DNA of 64,000 nt from Galbitalea soli (lineage in GTDB: Bacteria; Actinomycetota; Actinomycetes; Actinomycetales; Microbacteriaceae), in the NCBI RefSeq assembly GCF_010686725.1, contig NZ_JAAGWZ010000002.1:1-64000 (forward strand), in the 5' to 3' direction. A program made the position numbers and the translations under genes. Below the pieces are notes generated by a model. It saw nothing but the letters and a program-made list of their open reading frames with translations, searched no databases and was not told where the DNA came from. Of the stretch, positions 1 to 7,955 are shown piece by piece; the stretch's first letter is position 1, and each line of letters opens with the position of its first letter.

Positions 1-73
1 GGGTGCGGCCCTCGAGGATAACGGCGGTGATAACCAGTCGGGCGATCGTCATCCGTCATCGTGACCGGTGCAG

Positions 74-113
74 GGTTTCCTATGTCCTGACACACCGGTT
101 TCCTATGTCCTGA
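74..113. repeat. Pair of 17-bp direct repeats
   Basis: The 17-mer GGTTTCCTATGTCCTGA occurs at 74-90 and again at 97-113, 23 bp apart start to start. No transposase lies beside it. From memory, similar TATGTCCTGA repeats occur at the ends of actinobacterial IS481-type insertion sequences, so this may be one end of such an element whose body lies left of the window or has been lost. That assignment is inference. Confidence 0.5.
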
Positions 114-143
114 ACCCAGACACCTCCGGGCGCACCAATCGAA

Positions 144-175
144 GAAGGACCCCGCCATTCGTGGCGGGGTCCTTC
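144..175. terminator. Strong hairpin, probable terminator
   Basis: A perfect 13-bp stem (144-156 with 163-175) closes a 6-base loop, ATTCGT. The stem is GC-rich in the middle and carries AAGG/CCTT ends. No run of T follows on either strand. It probably ends transcription coming from left of the window. Confidence 0.6.
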
Positions 176-455
176 GCGTTGATGCGGCTGTCGTCGCTGC
201 GAACCTTCAGGGCCCCGACCGGCGCAGTCCAGACCGGTGCACCCTCTCGCGTGACTCGCCCGTCGCTCGATCGCTCGCTGAGCTGCGGCGGAGAGTGTTG
301 ATGTCATGCAGTCTTCCTTCCGCCAGGAAGACCAACCGTCAACAAGGTCCGTCAGTTTTATAGCGTCAACTGCGTCGCACAGGCGACTGCAGTTCGCCGA
401 CCCGCCGCGAACACAAGCAATACCCAAGAACTCGAACTCCTGGCACGATAGGCGA

Positions 456-911
456 GTGGGCATCTTCTCAAGGGGCAACAAAAATCGATCGGCTGCGAAG
501 GCCGCAGGACCTACATTCCAGGAGCCGAATCGAGCGGAACAGGATTGGATGGCCAGTCGCCTCGAGGTTGCCGCCAAGTACGACGTGGACGTCGACAGCG
601 CAGAGCAGGTCGCGGCGTTCTACGACATGCTCTTTCGGGCCTGGGATGAATCTCCGGCTGGGGAGAGGAGCGACCCCAACACGTCGATCAATCTCGTCGG
701 CATCGTGTTCGGTGAGCACATCGTTAGACGCACCTCCATGCGTTGGGTTGTAGCGACCGACTCCGCCGGGACGGAACTTGCCGTGTTCGATCCCGAAACC
801 ACGTTCTTGGTGTATCCGGCTAATGCGGTTGCTAAGCGCTGGACCAATTCGGAGCCGGGAGCGTTCATCGTGGCGATGGCGGATGACATAGCGACCCGAC
901 TCAGCGAATAG
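456..911 (+). CDS. DUF3806-like protein
   Basis: Predicted 151-residue cytoplasmic protein of unknown function. The C-terminal half (about residues 50-145) resembles the DUF3806 family: an NLVGIVFGEH stretch followed by RWVVATDSAGTELAVFDP and a final hydrophobic/acidic helix. The frame is open from an ATG at 306, but residues before the GTG at 456 are Ser/Arg/His-rich and unlike a folded protein, while VGIFSRGNK is a typical start for this family, so I place the start at 456. The gene stands alone, and its lower GC and rarer codons compared with the rest of the window fit an accessory or transferred origin. Family assignment is from memory of motif shape. Confidence 0.55.
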   Translation: MGIFSRGNKNRSAAKAAGPTFQEPNRAEQDWMASRLEVAAKYDVDVDSAEQVAAFYDMLFRAWDESPAGERSDPNTSINLVGIVFGEHIVRRTSMRWVVATDSAGTELAVFDPETTFLVYPANAVAKRWTNSEPGAFIVAMADDIATRLSE

Positions 912-991
912 CGCGCCTGCTACGAGCAATCCCGGCGCATATCCTCATCGTCGCTAGTTGAAATGCGACCCGGACGGGCGCCGCATGAGCG

Positions 992-1011
992 AACGTGAGG
1001 TAGCTCACGTT
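992..1011. repeat. 8-bp inverted repeat in a gene-poor stretch
   Basis: AACGTGAG and CTCACGTT (992-999 and 1004-1011) form a perfect 8-bp inverted repeat with a 4-base loop, GTAG. It could be a small hairpin or a regulator site. Apart from this, the weak reading frame at 1052-1183 and the terminator at 1438-1468, I see nothing in 912-1493. Confidence 0.35.
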
Positions 1012-1051
1012 GGTTCCGACTGAGCGAAGGCCGGGCCCTGAGCGAATGAAT

Positions 1052-1183
1052 TTAGCCGGCTGCCCTACCCGGAAGAGGTTCTCCGTTCAGGTAGGCCTCG
1101 TACTCGTCACGATCGTCGTCCTCAAGGAGTGGCTGGCGGTGCCGATATCGCGCGTCGGTGCAGTCGCGCTTCGGCCCCGACAC
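1052..1183 (-). pseudogene. Possible C-terminal gene remnant or 43-aa ORF
   Basis: On the minus strand a frame ending in TAA at 1052 reads 43 residues from a GTG at 1183 and finishes with an acidic, protein-like tail, LEDDDRDEYEAYLNGEPL then PGRAAG. The frame continues upstream to a TAG near 1238 but loses character. No Shine-Dalgarno sequence precedes the GTG. It may be the decayed end of a longer gene. I do not recognise a family. Confidence 0.25.
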
Positions 1184-1437
1184 TTCAGTGCGCGCCCGTG
1201 CCTGAGACTGCGTCCCTTCGGTCTGCGATTGTCTTGACTACGGATCAATGGGCCGGGGGTTCACATTCGCCCGCGCGCACATACCAAGCGGTTCGGACCA
1301 TCCGCTTTTCACGTTGCCGGGACGTGTCCTGTCTCAGGATGTCGGTGACACGTCTGCCTCACGTGATCGGTGACGCGTCGAGCCGCTTTGGCGGTGTCAC
1401 GTCGGAGCCCGAGCGATCCGTTCCGCGCGATCCGAAA

Positions 1438-1468
1438 GCGGGGCGCCTCGAACGTCGACGCGCCCCGC
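1438..1468 (-). terminator. Terminator of the SDR gene
   Basis: GCGGGGCGC (1438-1446) pairs with GCGCCCCGC (1460-1468) over 9 bp with a 13-base loop. Read on the minus strand it lies just past the SDR stop codon and is followed by TTTCGG, a short T-run as expected for an intrinsic terminator. Confidence 0.6.
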
Positions 1469-1493
1469 CTCACCGGCCTCGAACGGGCGACGT

Positions 1494-2198
1494 CTACCCG
1501 GCGAGCTGGGGGTAGAGGGCGCGCACGTCCTCGTGCAGCACAGACTTGACGTGCTGTGCGGTCTCGCCGACGATCGCCTCCGCGTCGCCCGCGGCGACGG
1601 CGTCCAGCGCCTCGTTCACCACCTGCGTGGGCGGAACCTTGTAGCCGTCCGCGCCCGCCGCCATGTCCGTGTCGACGTATCCGACGTGCACGCCGACCAC
1701 CTGGATTCGCTGCGGTGCGAGGTCGACGCGCGCCGAGTTGCTGGCCGACCAGAGCGCAGCCTTGGTCGCGCTGTAGGAGCCGATCGCATACCAGCTGAGC
1801 GCGGAATGCATGTTGATGATCGCGCCCCCGCCGTTGCCGGCGATCACGGGTGCGAATGCGCGGGTCACGAGCACAGGTCCCCAGAAGTTGGTGTCGAATT
1901 CGCGATGGATCTCATCGAGGTCACCGGTCACGAGCGACTGGTTCGCGCTGATGCCCGCGTTGTTGACCAGCACCGTCACGTCGGGTGCGGCCTCCGCCGC
2001 TCGACGGATGCTGTCGGCGTCCGTCACATCGAGTTCGAGCGGGACGACGCGGGGGTCGGTGGCCGTGACGGCGTCCGGCCGGCGGGCGGCCGCGTACACC
2101 TTCGAGGCCCCGCGCTCGAGCAGCTCGGTGACGAATGCGGCGCCCAGGCCGCGGTTGGCGCCGGTGACGAGTGCGACGCGCCCGATGAGATCTGTCAT
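1494..2198 (-). CDS. SDR family oxidoreductase
   Basis: Predicted 234-residue NAD(P)-dependent short-chain dehydrogenase/reductase. It has the cofactor motif TGANRGLG near the N terminus, NNAG at the end of beta 4, a serine in MHSALS and the catalytic Tyr-Lys pair in SYSATK. Start: the frame extends to 2234, but the ATG at 2198 is preceded by GGAGG with 5-base spacing, and the extension would overlap the operator region, so 2198 is preferred. It is divergent from a TetR regulator and shares its operator, so it is very probably the repressor's target. The substrate is unknown; such pairs often act on small carbonyls or xenobiotics. Confidence 0.85.
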   Translation of the reverse strand: MTDLIGRVALVTGANRGLGAAFVTELLERGASKVYAAARRPDAVTATDPRVVPLELDVTDADSIRRAAEAAPDVTVLVNNAGISANQSLVTGDLDEIHREFDTNFWGPVLVTRAFAPVIAGNGGGAIINMHSALSWYAIGSYSATKAALWSASNSARVDLAPQRIQVVGVHVGYVDTDMAAGADGYKVPPTQVVNEALDAVAAGDAEAIVGETAQHVKSVLHEDVRALYPQLAG

Positions 2199-2211
2199 GA
2201 TTCCTCCAAAA

Positions 2212-2257
2212 GTAAACTGATCTGTTTCCAACAATGTACACAGATCGGTTTACATTG
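2212..2257. promoter_or_regulatory. Nested TetR-type operator palindromes
   Basis: GTAAACTGATCTGT (2212-2225) is matched by ACAGATCGGTTTAC (2240-2253), an inverted repeat with one mismatch and a 14-bp spacer. Inside it, CAATGTA (2232-2238) and TACATTG (2251-2257) form a second, perfect inverted repeat. Both lie between the divergent SDR and TetR genes, so the regulator probably controls both directions. Confidence 0.65.
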
Positions 2258-2283
2258 TGCAAGCGCCGCCCTACACTCGGGGT

Positions 2284-2880
2284 ATGACGGTGACGACAGA
2301 TGCACGACCGCGGCCGCGCGACCGGGTGCTCGACGCCGCAGCGCGGCTGTTCATCCGCGAGGGCGTGCACGCTGTCGGCGTCGACCGCCTCGCTCAGGAG
2401 GCGCAGGTCTCCAAGCGCTCGATCTACCAGCACTTCGAGAGCAAGGACGCCATCGTCGCGGACATGCTGCGGGTGTACGGCCCTCGCGTGGTCGCGGGCT
2501 ACTTCAGCGATGACAAGGAAGAGCATTCGCCGCGCGAGCGCGTGCTCCACGTTTACGATGCCCTTCATCGCGCCGCCGAGGCCAGCGACTTCTATGGATG
2601 CCCGTTCGTCAACGTCGCCACCGAGCTGCGCGACCGCGAACACCCGGCTGCGCAGGTGGCCCAGCACTTCAAGAGCGAGCTGACCGCGTATTTCGAGAGG
2701 CAGGCAGAGACCGCCGGTGCCGCATCCCCGCACGTGCTCGCCGTGCAACTGACGCTTCTCTTCGACGGCGCCTCCGCGAGCGCGGCGCTGTGCGGTGGCA
2801 CGCCCCTGGCGGCACGGCTCGCCGCCGAGCAGCTCTGGAACGCGGCGATCACCGCCGGCCCGGGTGACGACGGGTCGTAA
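2284..2880 (+). CDS. TetR/AcrR family transcriptional regulator
   Basis: Predicted 198-residue DNA-binding repressor. The N-terminal helix-turn-helix (about residues 12-58) contains LFIREGVHAVGVDRLA and SKRSIYQHFESKDAI, typical of TetR proteins. The C-terminal ligand domain has a DFYGCPFVN stretch seen in many actinobacterial members. A GTG at 2257 is in frame but lies inside the operator palindrome, so the ATG at 2284 is the better start. It is divergent from an SDR gene and likely senses that enzyme's substrate. Confidence 0.85.
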   Translation: MTVTTDARPRPRDRVLDAAARLFIREGVHAVGVDRLAQEAQVSKRSIYQHFESKDAIVADMLRVYGPRVVAGYFSDDKEEHSPRERVLHVYDALHRAAEASDFYGCPFVNVATELRDREHPAAQVAQHFKSELTAYFERQAETAGAASPHVLAVQLTLLFDGASASAALCGGTPLAARLAAEQLWNAAITAGPGDDGS

Positions 2881-2935
2881 CGTCGGAGGTGCTTCCCCCG
2901 CGGCCTCGCCCGCCGATCGGCTCTAAGCTGTGGCG

Positions 2936-4429
2936 ATGCCTGAGCATTCGACAGCAGACCGTGCGTGGGCGCTCGATCAGCTGAGGCGGCTGTTCGCCGC
3001 GACCAATCTGATGATTCCGGGGAGCTCCTTCGAGGTCGTCGGGCACGGGTCGCGGGCCGAGGCCCTGAGGCGGGCGTTCCGACGGTTCGGCGCGCTGCCC
3101 GCGGCCGACTCCCCGCGCTTCCGGTTCGCTGTCGACGACGCGGGCGCGGCATCCGCCGTTGTCGGGGGTTCGCCGATCGAGCTGTCGGGCCGCCGTCGCG
3201 GTGCGTCCGACCGCATCGCCTGGGCGTTCGACTTCATGCCGGTCACCACCTCCGCGGTCGACCGACTCGCCGACTCCGGGCTGCCGCGCGGTCGACGGAT
3301 CGGCATCAGCATGGTGCTCGAGCCCAAGACCGCGGTGCTCGCCCTCGCGCTGCACCGGGCGGGCGCTGCCGTCACCGTCTTCGCGCATCCGGACGAGACC
3401 GACGATGCGGTCGCCGCCGCCCTGCGAGAGCTCGGCGTGCCCGTCTTCGCCTCCCGTCGCGCCACGCCGGCGGAACACCGCGCGCTCGCGCTGGCGTTTC
3501 TGGATGACCGCCCCGAGATCCTCGTCGATGACGGTGCGCACCTCATCCGCCTCGCGCACGAGGAGCGCCCCGCACTCGTCGAGGAGCTGCTCGGCGCGGC
3601 GGAGGAGACGACGAGCGGAGTTCGCGCCCTTCGCGTGATGGCGGCGCAGGGCATCCTTCGCACCCCCGTGATCGCGGTGAACGACGCGCGCAGCAAGACC
3701 TCGTTCGACAACCGCTACGGCACCGGGTTCTCCTGCGTGTTCGCGATCCTGAACCTGGTGGGGGTGCCGCTGCCGGCATCCACCACGCTCGTCATCGGCT
3801 ACGGGCCGGTGGGAGAGGGGGTCGCGCACTACCTGCGCGCCGCCGATATCGAGGTGGTCGTGAGCGAGCTCGATCCGGTTCGCGCGCTCGCCGCCCGCTT
3901 CGATGGCTTCCGCGTGGCCGAGACCGCCGACGCCGTGCGCACCGCTGGCCTCGTGATCTCGGCGACGGGTGTGGAGGGCACCGTGCCGGCGGAGCTTCTC
4001 GCGCACTGCGCCGATGGAGCCGTGGTCGCGGTGGCGGGCGGAGTGCCCGACGAGGTCGGCGTCGAGCGGGCCATCCGCGAGGGCGCGCGACTGGTTCGGG
4101 TGTCGGATGGTGTCGAGAGGCTCAGCTTCGACGACGGGCACTCGGTGACGATTCTCGGGGGCGCGGGGGCCGTCAACATCACCGCGGGCGAGGGCAACCC
4201 GATCGATATCATGGACCTGTCGTTCGCGGCTCAGGTGGCCGCGATTGCGCAGCTCCTCGAGGCTCCGGCCCGACTGCCGGTCGGTATCCACACCATCTCC
4301 GCTCGGGAGGATTCCGCCGTGGCCGCGGTGGCGCTGGGGTGGCCCGTCGCCAACGGTGCCGCGTCCGACTCGGAGAGCGCGGAGTGGCGCACCACCAGAT
4401 TCACGCGCGAGCCGGAGGCAGATGGATGA
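2936..4429 (+). CDS. Divergent S-adenosylhomocysteine hydrolase paralogue
   Basis: Predicted 497-residue NAD-dependent enzyme of the adenosylhomocysteinase fold. Family marks that remain (residue numbers from the ATG): VDDGAHL around 197-203, EETTSGV 223-229, NDARSKTSFDN 249-259 with the lysine and Asp-Asn pair, NAD loop GYGPVGEG 288-295, and a C-terminal NPIDIMDLSF block 421-430. Key changes: the family GHFD box reads GGVPDE (about 368-373), GHP reads GNP (420-422), the N-terminal LHMT substrate loop reads SMVLE, and the Lys/Tyr tail that reaches the partner subunit's NAD is absent. Altered substrate specificity is therefore likely. A TAAGCT hexamer 7 bases before the ATG suggests a leaderless transcript. 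The stop overlaps the next start by 4 bases. Confidence 0.75.
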   Translation: MPEHSTADRAWALDQLRRLFAATNLMIPGSSFEVVGHGSRAEALRRAFRRFGALPAADSPRFRFAVDDAGAASAVVGGSPIELSGRRRGASDRIAWAFDFMPVTTSAVDRLADSGLPRGRRIGISMVLEPKTAVLALALHRAGAAVTVFAHPDETDDAVAAALRELGVPVFASRRATPAEHRALALAFLDDRPEILVDDGAHLIRLAHEERPALVEELLGAAEETTSGVRALRVMAAQGILRTPVIAVNDARSKTSFDNRYGTGFSCVFAILNLVGVPLPASTTLVIGYGPVGEGVAHYLRAADIEVVVSELDPVRALAARFDGFRVAETADAVRTAGLVISATGVEGTVPAELLAHCADGAVVAVAGGVPDEVGVERAIREGARLVRVSDGVERLSFDDGHSVTILGGAGAVNITAGEGNPIDIMDLSFAAQVAAIAQLLEAPARLPVGIHTISAREDSAVAAVALGWPVANGAASDSESAEWRTTRFTREPEADG

Positions 4430-5751
4430 AGGGCGACGTCACCGTCTACTCGGCCGATCTCGTGGTTCCGATGACAGCTCCGCCGATTCCGCGCGGCGCG
4501 GTGGCGGTCGAAGACGGCCGCATCCTGCACGTCGGCGAGCGGCGCTGGGTGCTCGACGCGCTCGAGCAGCAGGATGTCCCCTTCCTCGAGCAGCACTGGT
4601 CGGGCGCGCTCCTTCCCGGACTCATCAACGCGCACTCGCACCTGCAGTACACCGGCATGGCCGAGGTCGGGTCGGCCCAGTACTCGGGCTTCGACGACTG
4701 GGCGGATGCCTTCACCGAGTCGTATGAGCGCCCGCACGACTGGCGTCAGGATGCCCTGGCCGGCGCCGCGCAGTCGATCCGGTTCGGCGTCTCCTCCGTC
4801 GCCGACGTGGTGACCGACATCGCGGCGGCCGACGCACTCGAGGCATCCGGCCTCCACGGGATCGCGTACTGGGAGGTGATGAACTGGGAGACCGACGCGT
4901 GGAACGCGGGCGGCCGTGACCGAGTCATCGCCGAGCTCGACCGCATCCCCTCCACTCCGGGCGCGGGCCTTTCGCCGCACGCGCCGTACTCGCTCGACAC
5001 GGTTCCCCTCCTCGACATGCCCGACATCGTCAGGCAGCGCGGCCAGCGGCTGCACATCCACCTCGGCGAGTCGGCGCTCGAAGCCGAGCGGGTCGACGAT
5101 GGCGCGGAGCCCACTTACCGTGCCTGGCACTTTCTGGGGGTGCAGAGTTTCCGCACCCTTCGGTCGCTCGGCTTCGGCACCAGCGCGACCGAGTTCGTCG
5201 ACCGGCTGGGGGTCCTCGGGCCCGACTGCCACGTGGCGCACGGCGTGTACATGACGGCGGGGGATCGTGCCCTGCTGCGCGCTCGCGGAACCGCGGTCGC
5301 CCTCTGCCCGCGCTCGAACGCGGTCATCGGCCTCGACCCTCCACCCGTCGCCGCCTATCTGCGCGAGGGGAGCGCGATCGCGGTGGGCACCGACTCGCTG
5401 TCGTCGAGCCCGTCGCTCGACCTGATGGCGGATGTCGGCGCGCTCTACGCGATCGCGCGAGCCCAGGGGTACACCCGCGCCGATGTGCACTCGCGCCTGC
5501 TCGCCGCGGCCACCCTGGGCGGCGCGCGCGCGATGGGACTGGATGTCGGCCCGCAGCGCAGCGGTCAGCTCGCGGTCGGCGCCGTCGCCGACCTCTCCTT
5601 CTTCGCCGTCGACAGCAGCCGGATCGAGGACATGCTGGCCGAGCTCGTCGAGGCGGGGGCGGGGCGCTCCGTCGCGACGGTGATCGACGGCCAGCTGCGG
5701 TGGTCCGGCGAGGCGTGGTCGCAGCCGCGCGTGCCGGGGAGACGACCGTGA
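4426..5751 (+). CDS. Amidohydrolase, MTA/SAH/guanine deaminase family
   Basis: Predicted 441-residue metal-dependent hydrolase (COG0402 type). It shows the metal-binding HSH at 70-72 (INAHSHLQYTG), SPHAPYS near 184, HIHLGES with His212, VAHGVYM near 272, CPRSN near 294 and the catalytic Asp in GTDSLSSSPSLD at 323. Enzymes of this family deaminate adenine-type nucleosides, S-adenosylhomocysteine, methylthioadenosine, guanine or cytosine. The ATG at 4426 overlaps the stop of the SAHH-like gene, with GGAGG about 8 bases upstream, so the two are translationally coupled. Pairing with an SAHH paralogue suggests deamination of an adenosyl thioether before ether hydrolysis; this is inference. Confidence 0.8.
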   Translation: MKGDVTVYSADLVVPMTAPPIPRGAVAVEDGRILHVGERRWVLDALEQQDVPFLEQHWSGALLPGLINAHSHLQYTGMAEVGSAQYSGFDDWADAFTESYERPHDWRQDALAGAAQSIRFGVSSVADVVTDIAAADALEASGLHGIAYWEVMNWETDAWNAGGRDRVIAELDRIPSTPGAGLSPHAPYSLDTVPLLDMPDIVRQRGQRLHIHLGESALEAERVDDGAEPTYRAWHFLGVQSFRTLRSLGFGTSATEFVDRLGVLGPDCHVAHGVYMTAGDRALLRARGTAVALCPRSNAVIGLDPPPVAAYLREGSAIAVGTDSLSSSPSLDLMADVGALYAIARAQGYTRADVHSRLLAAATLGGARAMGLDVGPQRSGQLAVGAVADLSFFAVDSSRIEDMLAELVEAGAGRSVATVIDGQLRWSGEAWSQPRVPGRRP

Positions 5752-6161
5752 CGCCGCGGCCCGAGCGGGCCGCCGAACTCGGGCTCGAGCCGCATCCCGA
5801 GGGCGGATGGTATCGGCGCACCTGGACGTCGCCGGCGACGGCGGAGACGCCTCGCGGTGAGCGGCCCGCTGCAACGCTCATCCACTTCTTGCTCGCACCG
5901 GGCGAGACCTCCGCCTGGCATGTCGTGACCTCGGATGAGATGTGGCTCTGGCACGGCCCGGGGGTGCTGCGGCTGCAACTGGGCGGCGAGGGCGACGCGC
6001 CGGTCGAGGGCGAGGTACTGGCGTTGGAGTCGTCGGCCGCGCAACGACTCGTGCCCGCGGGTGTCTGGCAGCGCACGCTCCCCGGCACCGAGGAGGTGCT
6101 CGTGAGCTGCCTCGTCTCGCCCGGTTTCAGCTTCGACGACTTCCGTCTCGCGGACGGGTGA
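5748..6161 (+). CDS. Cupin domain protein, DUF985 family
   Basis: Predicted 137-residue single-domain cupin. LGLEPHPEGGWYRRTW at the N terminus, ATLIHFLL, AWHVVTSDEMWLWHGPG and the C-terminal PAGVWQ stretch fit the DUF985/cupin_5 family, whose function is not settled. The GTG at 5748 overlaps the amidohydrolase stop by 4 bases, making a three-gene translationally coupled set with the SAHH-like protein. It could act on, or bind, the product of the two enzymes before it. Confidence 0.8.
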   Translation: MTPRPERAAELGLEPHPEGGWYRRTWTSPATAETPRGERPAATLIHFLLAPGETSAWHVVTSDEMWLWHGPGVLRLQLGGEGDAPVEGEVLALESSAAQRLVPAGVWQRTLPGTEEVLVSCLVSPGFSFDDFRLADG

Positions 6162-6249
6162 ACACAATCCGTAACCTCACGGCGGCCCTCAGCCGATTTC
6201 TTTACGATGCTGTGACGGGTACACAGCACCCCACTCGAAGGGACCCACC

Positions 6250-7110
6250 TTGACTTCTCTGCACTCGCGCGTCATGCGCGTCCTCTCCGCGGCCACGCTC
6301 CTGACGGCGGCCGTCGTTCTCACCGCGTGCACCGCGGCGGCGAGCCCCACCGCCAGCAGCAGCTCGGACGCCAGCCACGGGCTGACGACCGTGACCGCCG
6401 GCAAGCTGACCATCGCCACCGGCCAGCCGGCGTACTCGCCGTGGGTCATCGACGACAAGCCGCAGTCGGGTGAGGGTTTCGAGGCGGCGGTCGCGTACGC
6501 GGTCGCCACGAAGCTCGGCTTCGCCAAGAAGGACGTCGTCTGGACCAGGACGACCTTCGACAGCGCCATCGCGCCGGGGCCGAAGGACTTCGACCTCAAC
6601 ATTCAGCAGTTCACGATCACCGACAAGCGCAAGCAGGCCGTCGACTTCTCGTCGCCGTACTACACGACCGCCCAGGCGATCGTGACGACGAAGTCGTCGC
6701 CCGCCGCCTCGATCACGACGCTCGCGGGCCTGCGGTCGGTGAAGATCGGCGTCGCGACGGGAACGACCACCTACACGCTGCTGCAGAAGGTTGTCGGCGG
6801 CAGCAACATCCAGGTGTTCAACTCCAACGACGACGCCGTGCTGGCGCTCAAGAGCGGTCAGGTCGACGCCATCGCGACCGACCTGCCGACCGCCTTCTAC
6901 CTTGCGGATGCGGAGGTCAAGAACGGCGTGGTGAGCGGCCAGTTCTCCGACAGCTCGGGTGGTGACCAGTTCGGTTTCGTGCTGCCGAAGGGCTCCCCGA
7001 ACACCGCGAAGGTCTCCGCCGCGGTGGACGCCATCACCAAGGACGGCGAACTCGCCGCGATCACCAAGAAGTGGCTGTCGACGACGGTTAACGTCCCCGA
7101 CTTCAACTGA
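6250..7110 (+). CDS. Amino-acid-type ABC transporter substrate-binding lipoprotein
   Basis: Predicted 286-residue family 3 solute-binding protein. A signal peptide ends in the lipobox LTAC, so the mature protein is a lipid-anchored receptor outside the membrane. The body has the type 3 features: TIATGQPAYSPWV at the start of lobe I, DLNIQQFTIT, KQAVDFSSPYY and VDAIATDLPT in the hinge/lobe II region. The start is a TTG with AAGGGA just upstream; an ATG at 6274 is an alternative. It lies 88 bases after the cupin gene and directly before its permease. The ligand is not evident from sequence; context suggests the compound processed by the preceding enzymes. Confidence 0.85.
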   Translation: MTSLHSRVMRVLSAATLLTAAVVLTACTAAASPTASSSSDASHGLTTVTAGKLTIATGQPAYSPWVIDDKPQSGEGFEAAVAYAVATKLGFAKKDVVWTRTTFDSAIAPGPKDFDLNIQQFTITDKRKQAVDFSSPYYTTAQAIVTTKSSPAASITTLAGLRSVKIGVATGTTTYTLLQKVVGGSNIQVFNSNDDAVLALKSGQVDAIATDLPTAFYLADAEVKNGVVSGQFSDSSGGDQFGFVLPKGSPNTAKVSAAVDAITKDGELAAITKKWLSTTVNVPDFN

Positions 7111-7112
7111 TT

Positions 7113-7955
7113 GTGACGACCGTCAGCTCCATCGAACTCGACCGACGGCGTTTTCGACGCCGACAGTCGGGGCGATCCGTGGTGATCAGCCTGGTGAGCA
7201 CCGTGGTGCTCGGGGTGCTGGTGTGGCTGACGGTCATCAACACCCCGGGCTGGGCGGCGGTTCAGCAGGCGTTCTTCGACCCGGCGGTCGCGTGGAAGTT
7301 CCTGCCCTCGGTGCTCCTCGGGTTGTGGTTGAACATCCGCATCCTGTTCTTCGCGGCGATCGGGGTGGCGGTCTTCGCGACGCTGCTGGCGATCATCCGC
7401 ACTCTGCGCGGCGCGGTCTTCTTCCCCGTGCGGTTTCTGGCGACCGCCTACACCGACCTGTTCCGCGGAACTCCGCTGATCATCGTGCTGTATCTCGTGG
7501 GCTTCGGTATTCCGGCGCTCGGCCTCTTCCCGCGGCTGCCACCGGAGGTCTGGGGCACGGTCGCGCTCATCCTCACCTATTCGGCCTACGTCGCCGAGGT
7601 GCTGCGCGCGGGAATGGAGGCGGTGCATCCGTCACAGCGGCTGGCGGCCCGTTCGCTCGGGCTCACCCACGCGCAGACGCTTCGTTTGATCGTGCTGCCT
7701 CAGGCCGTGCGCAAGGTGACGCCCGCGCTCATGAACGACTTCGTCTCGATGCAGAAGGATGTCGGTCTGGTCTCGGTGCTCGGGGCGATCGACGCCGTGC
7801 GGGCCGCGCAGATCGGCGAGGCCGACACCTACAACTTCACCCCGTACATCGTCGCCGGATTGCTCTTCGTGATCATCAGCTGGCCGGCCATCCGGTTCAC
7901 CGATTGGCTCACCGCGCGCGCTCAGCGGCGTGAACAGATCGGCGGCACGGTGTGA
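7113..7955 (+). CDS. Amino-acid-type ABC transporter permease
   Basis: Predicted 280-residue inner-membrane subunit of the HisM/GlnP type. It has several hydrophobic segments, TDLFRGTPLIIVLYL typical of polar amino acid permeases, and the cytoplasmic EAA loop around EVLRAGMEAVHPSQRLAARS. The GTG start follows the binding-protein stop by 2 bases, and its own stop overlaps the ATPase start, so the three subunits form one transcription unit. The single permease gene implies a homodimeric channel. Confidence 0.88.
   Translation: MTTVSSIELDRRRFRRRQSGRSVVISLVSTVVLGVLVWLTVINTPGWAAVQQAFFDPAVAWKFLPSVLLGLWLNIRILFFAAIGVAVFATLLAIIRTLRGAVFFPVRFLATAYTDLFRGTPLIIVLYLVGFGIPALGLFPRLPPEVWGTVALILTYSAYVAEVLRAGMEAVHPSQRLAARSLGLTHAQTLRLIVLPQAVRKVTPALMNDFVSMQKDVGLVSVLGAIDAVRAAQIGEADTYNFTPYIVAGLLFVIISWPAIRFTDWLTARAQRREQIGGTV

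Noticed and set aside
68-301. 77-codon plus-strand frame at the left edge
   Set aside because: It runs across the direct repeats and the hairpin and has no protein-like composition.
1129-1515. 128-codon plus-strand frame
   Set aside because: It crosses the SDR terminator and enters that gene's end in antisense; composition is Arg/Ser/Pro-rich noise.
2881-2935. SAH riboswitch before the SAHH-like gene
   Set aside because: Only 55 bases separate the genes, the promoter seems to abut the start codon, and no suitable stem-loop set is seen.
4231-5874. 547-codon minus-strand frame opposite the amidohydrolase
   Set aside because: Arg/Glu/His-rich mirror frame of a well-supported gene with clear motifs on the plus strand; such long antisense frames are common at this GC content.
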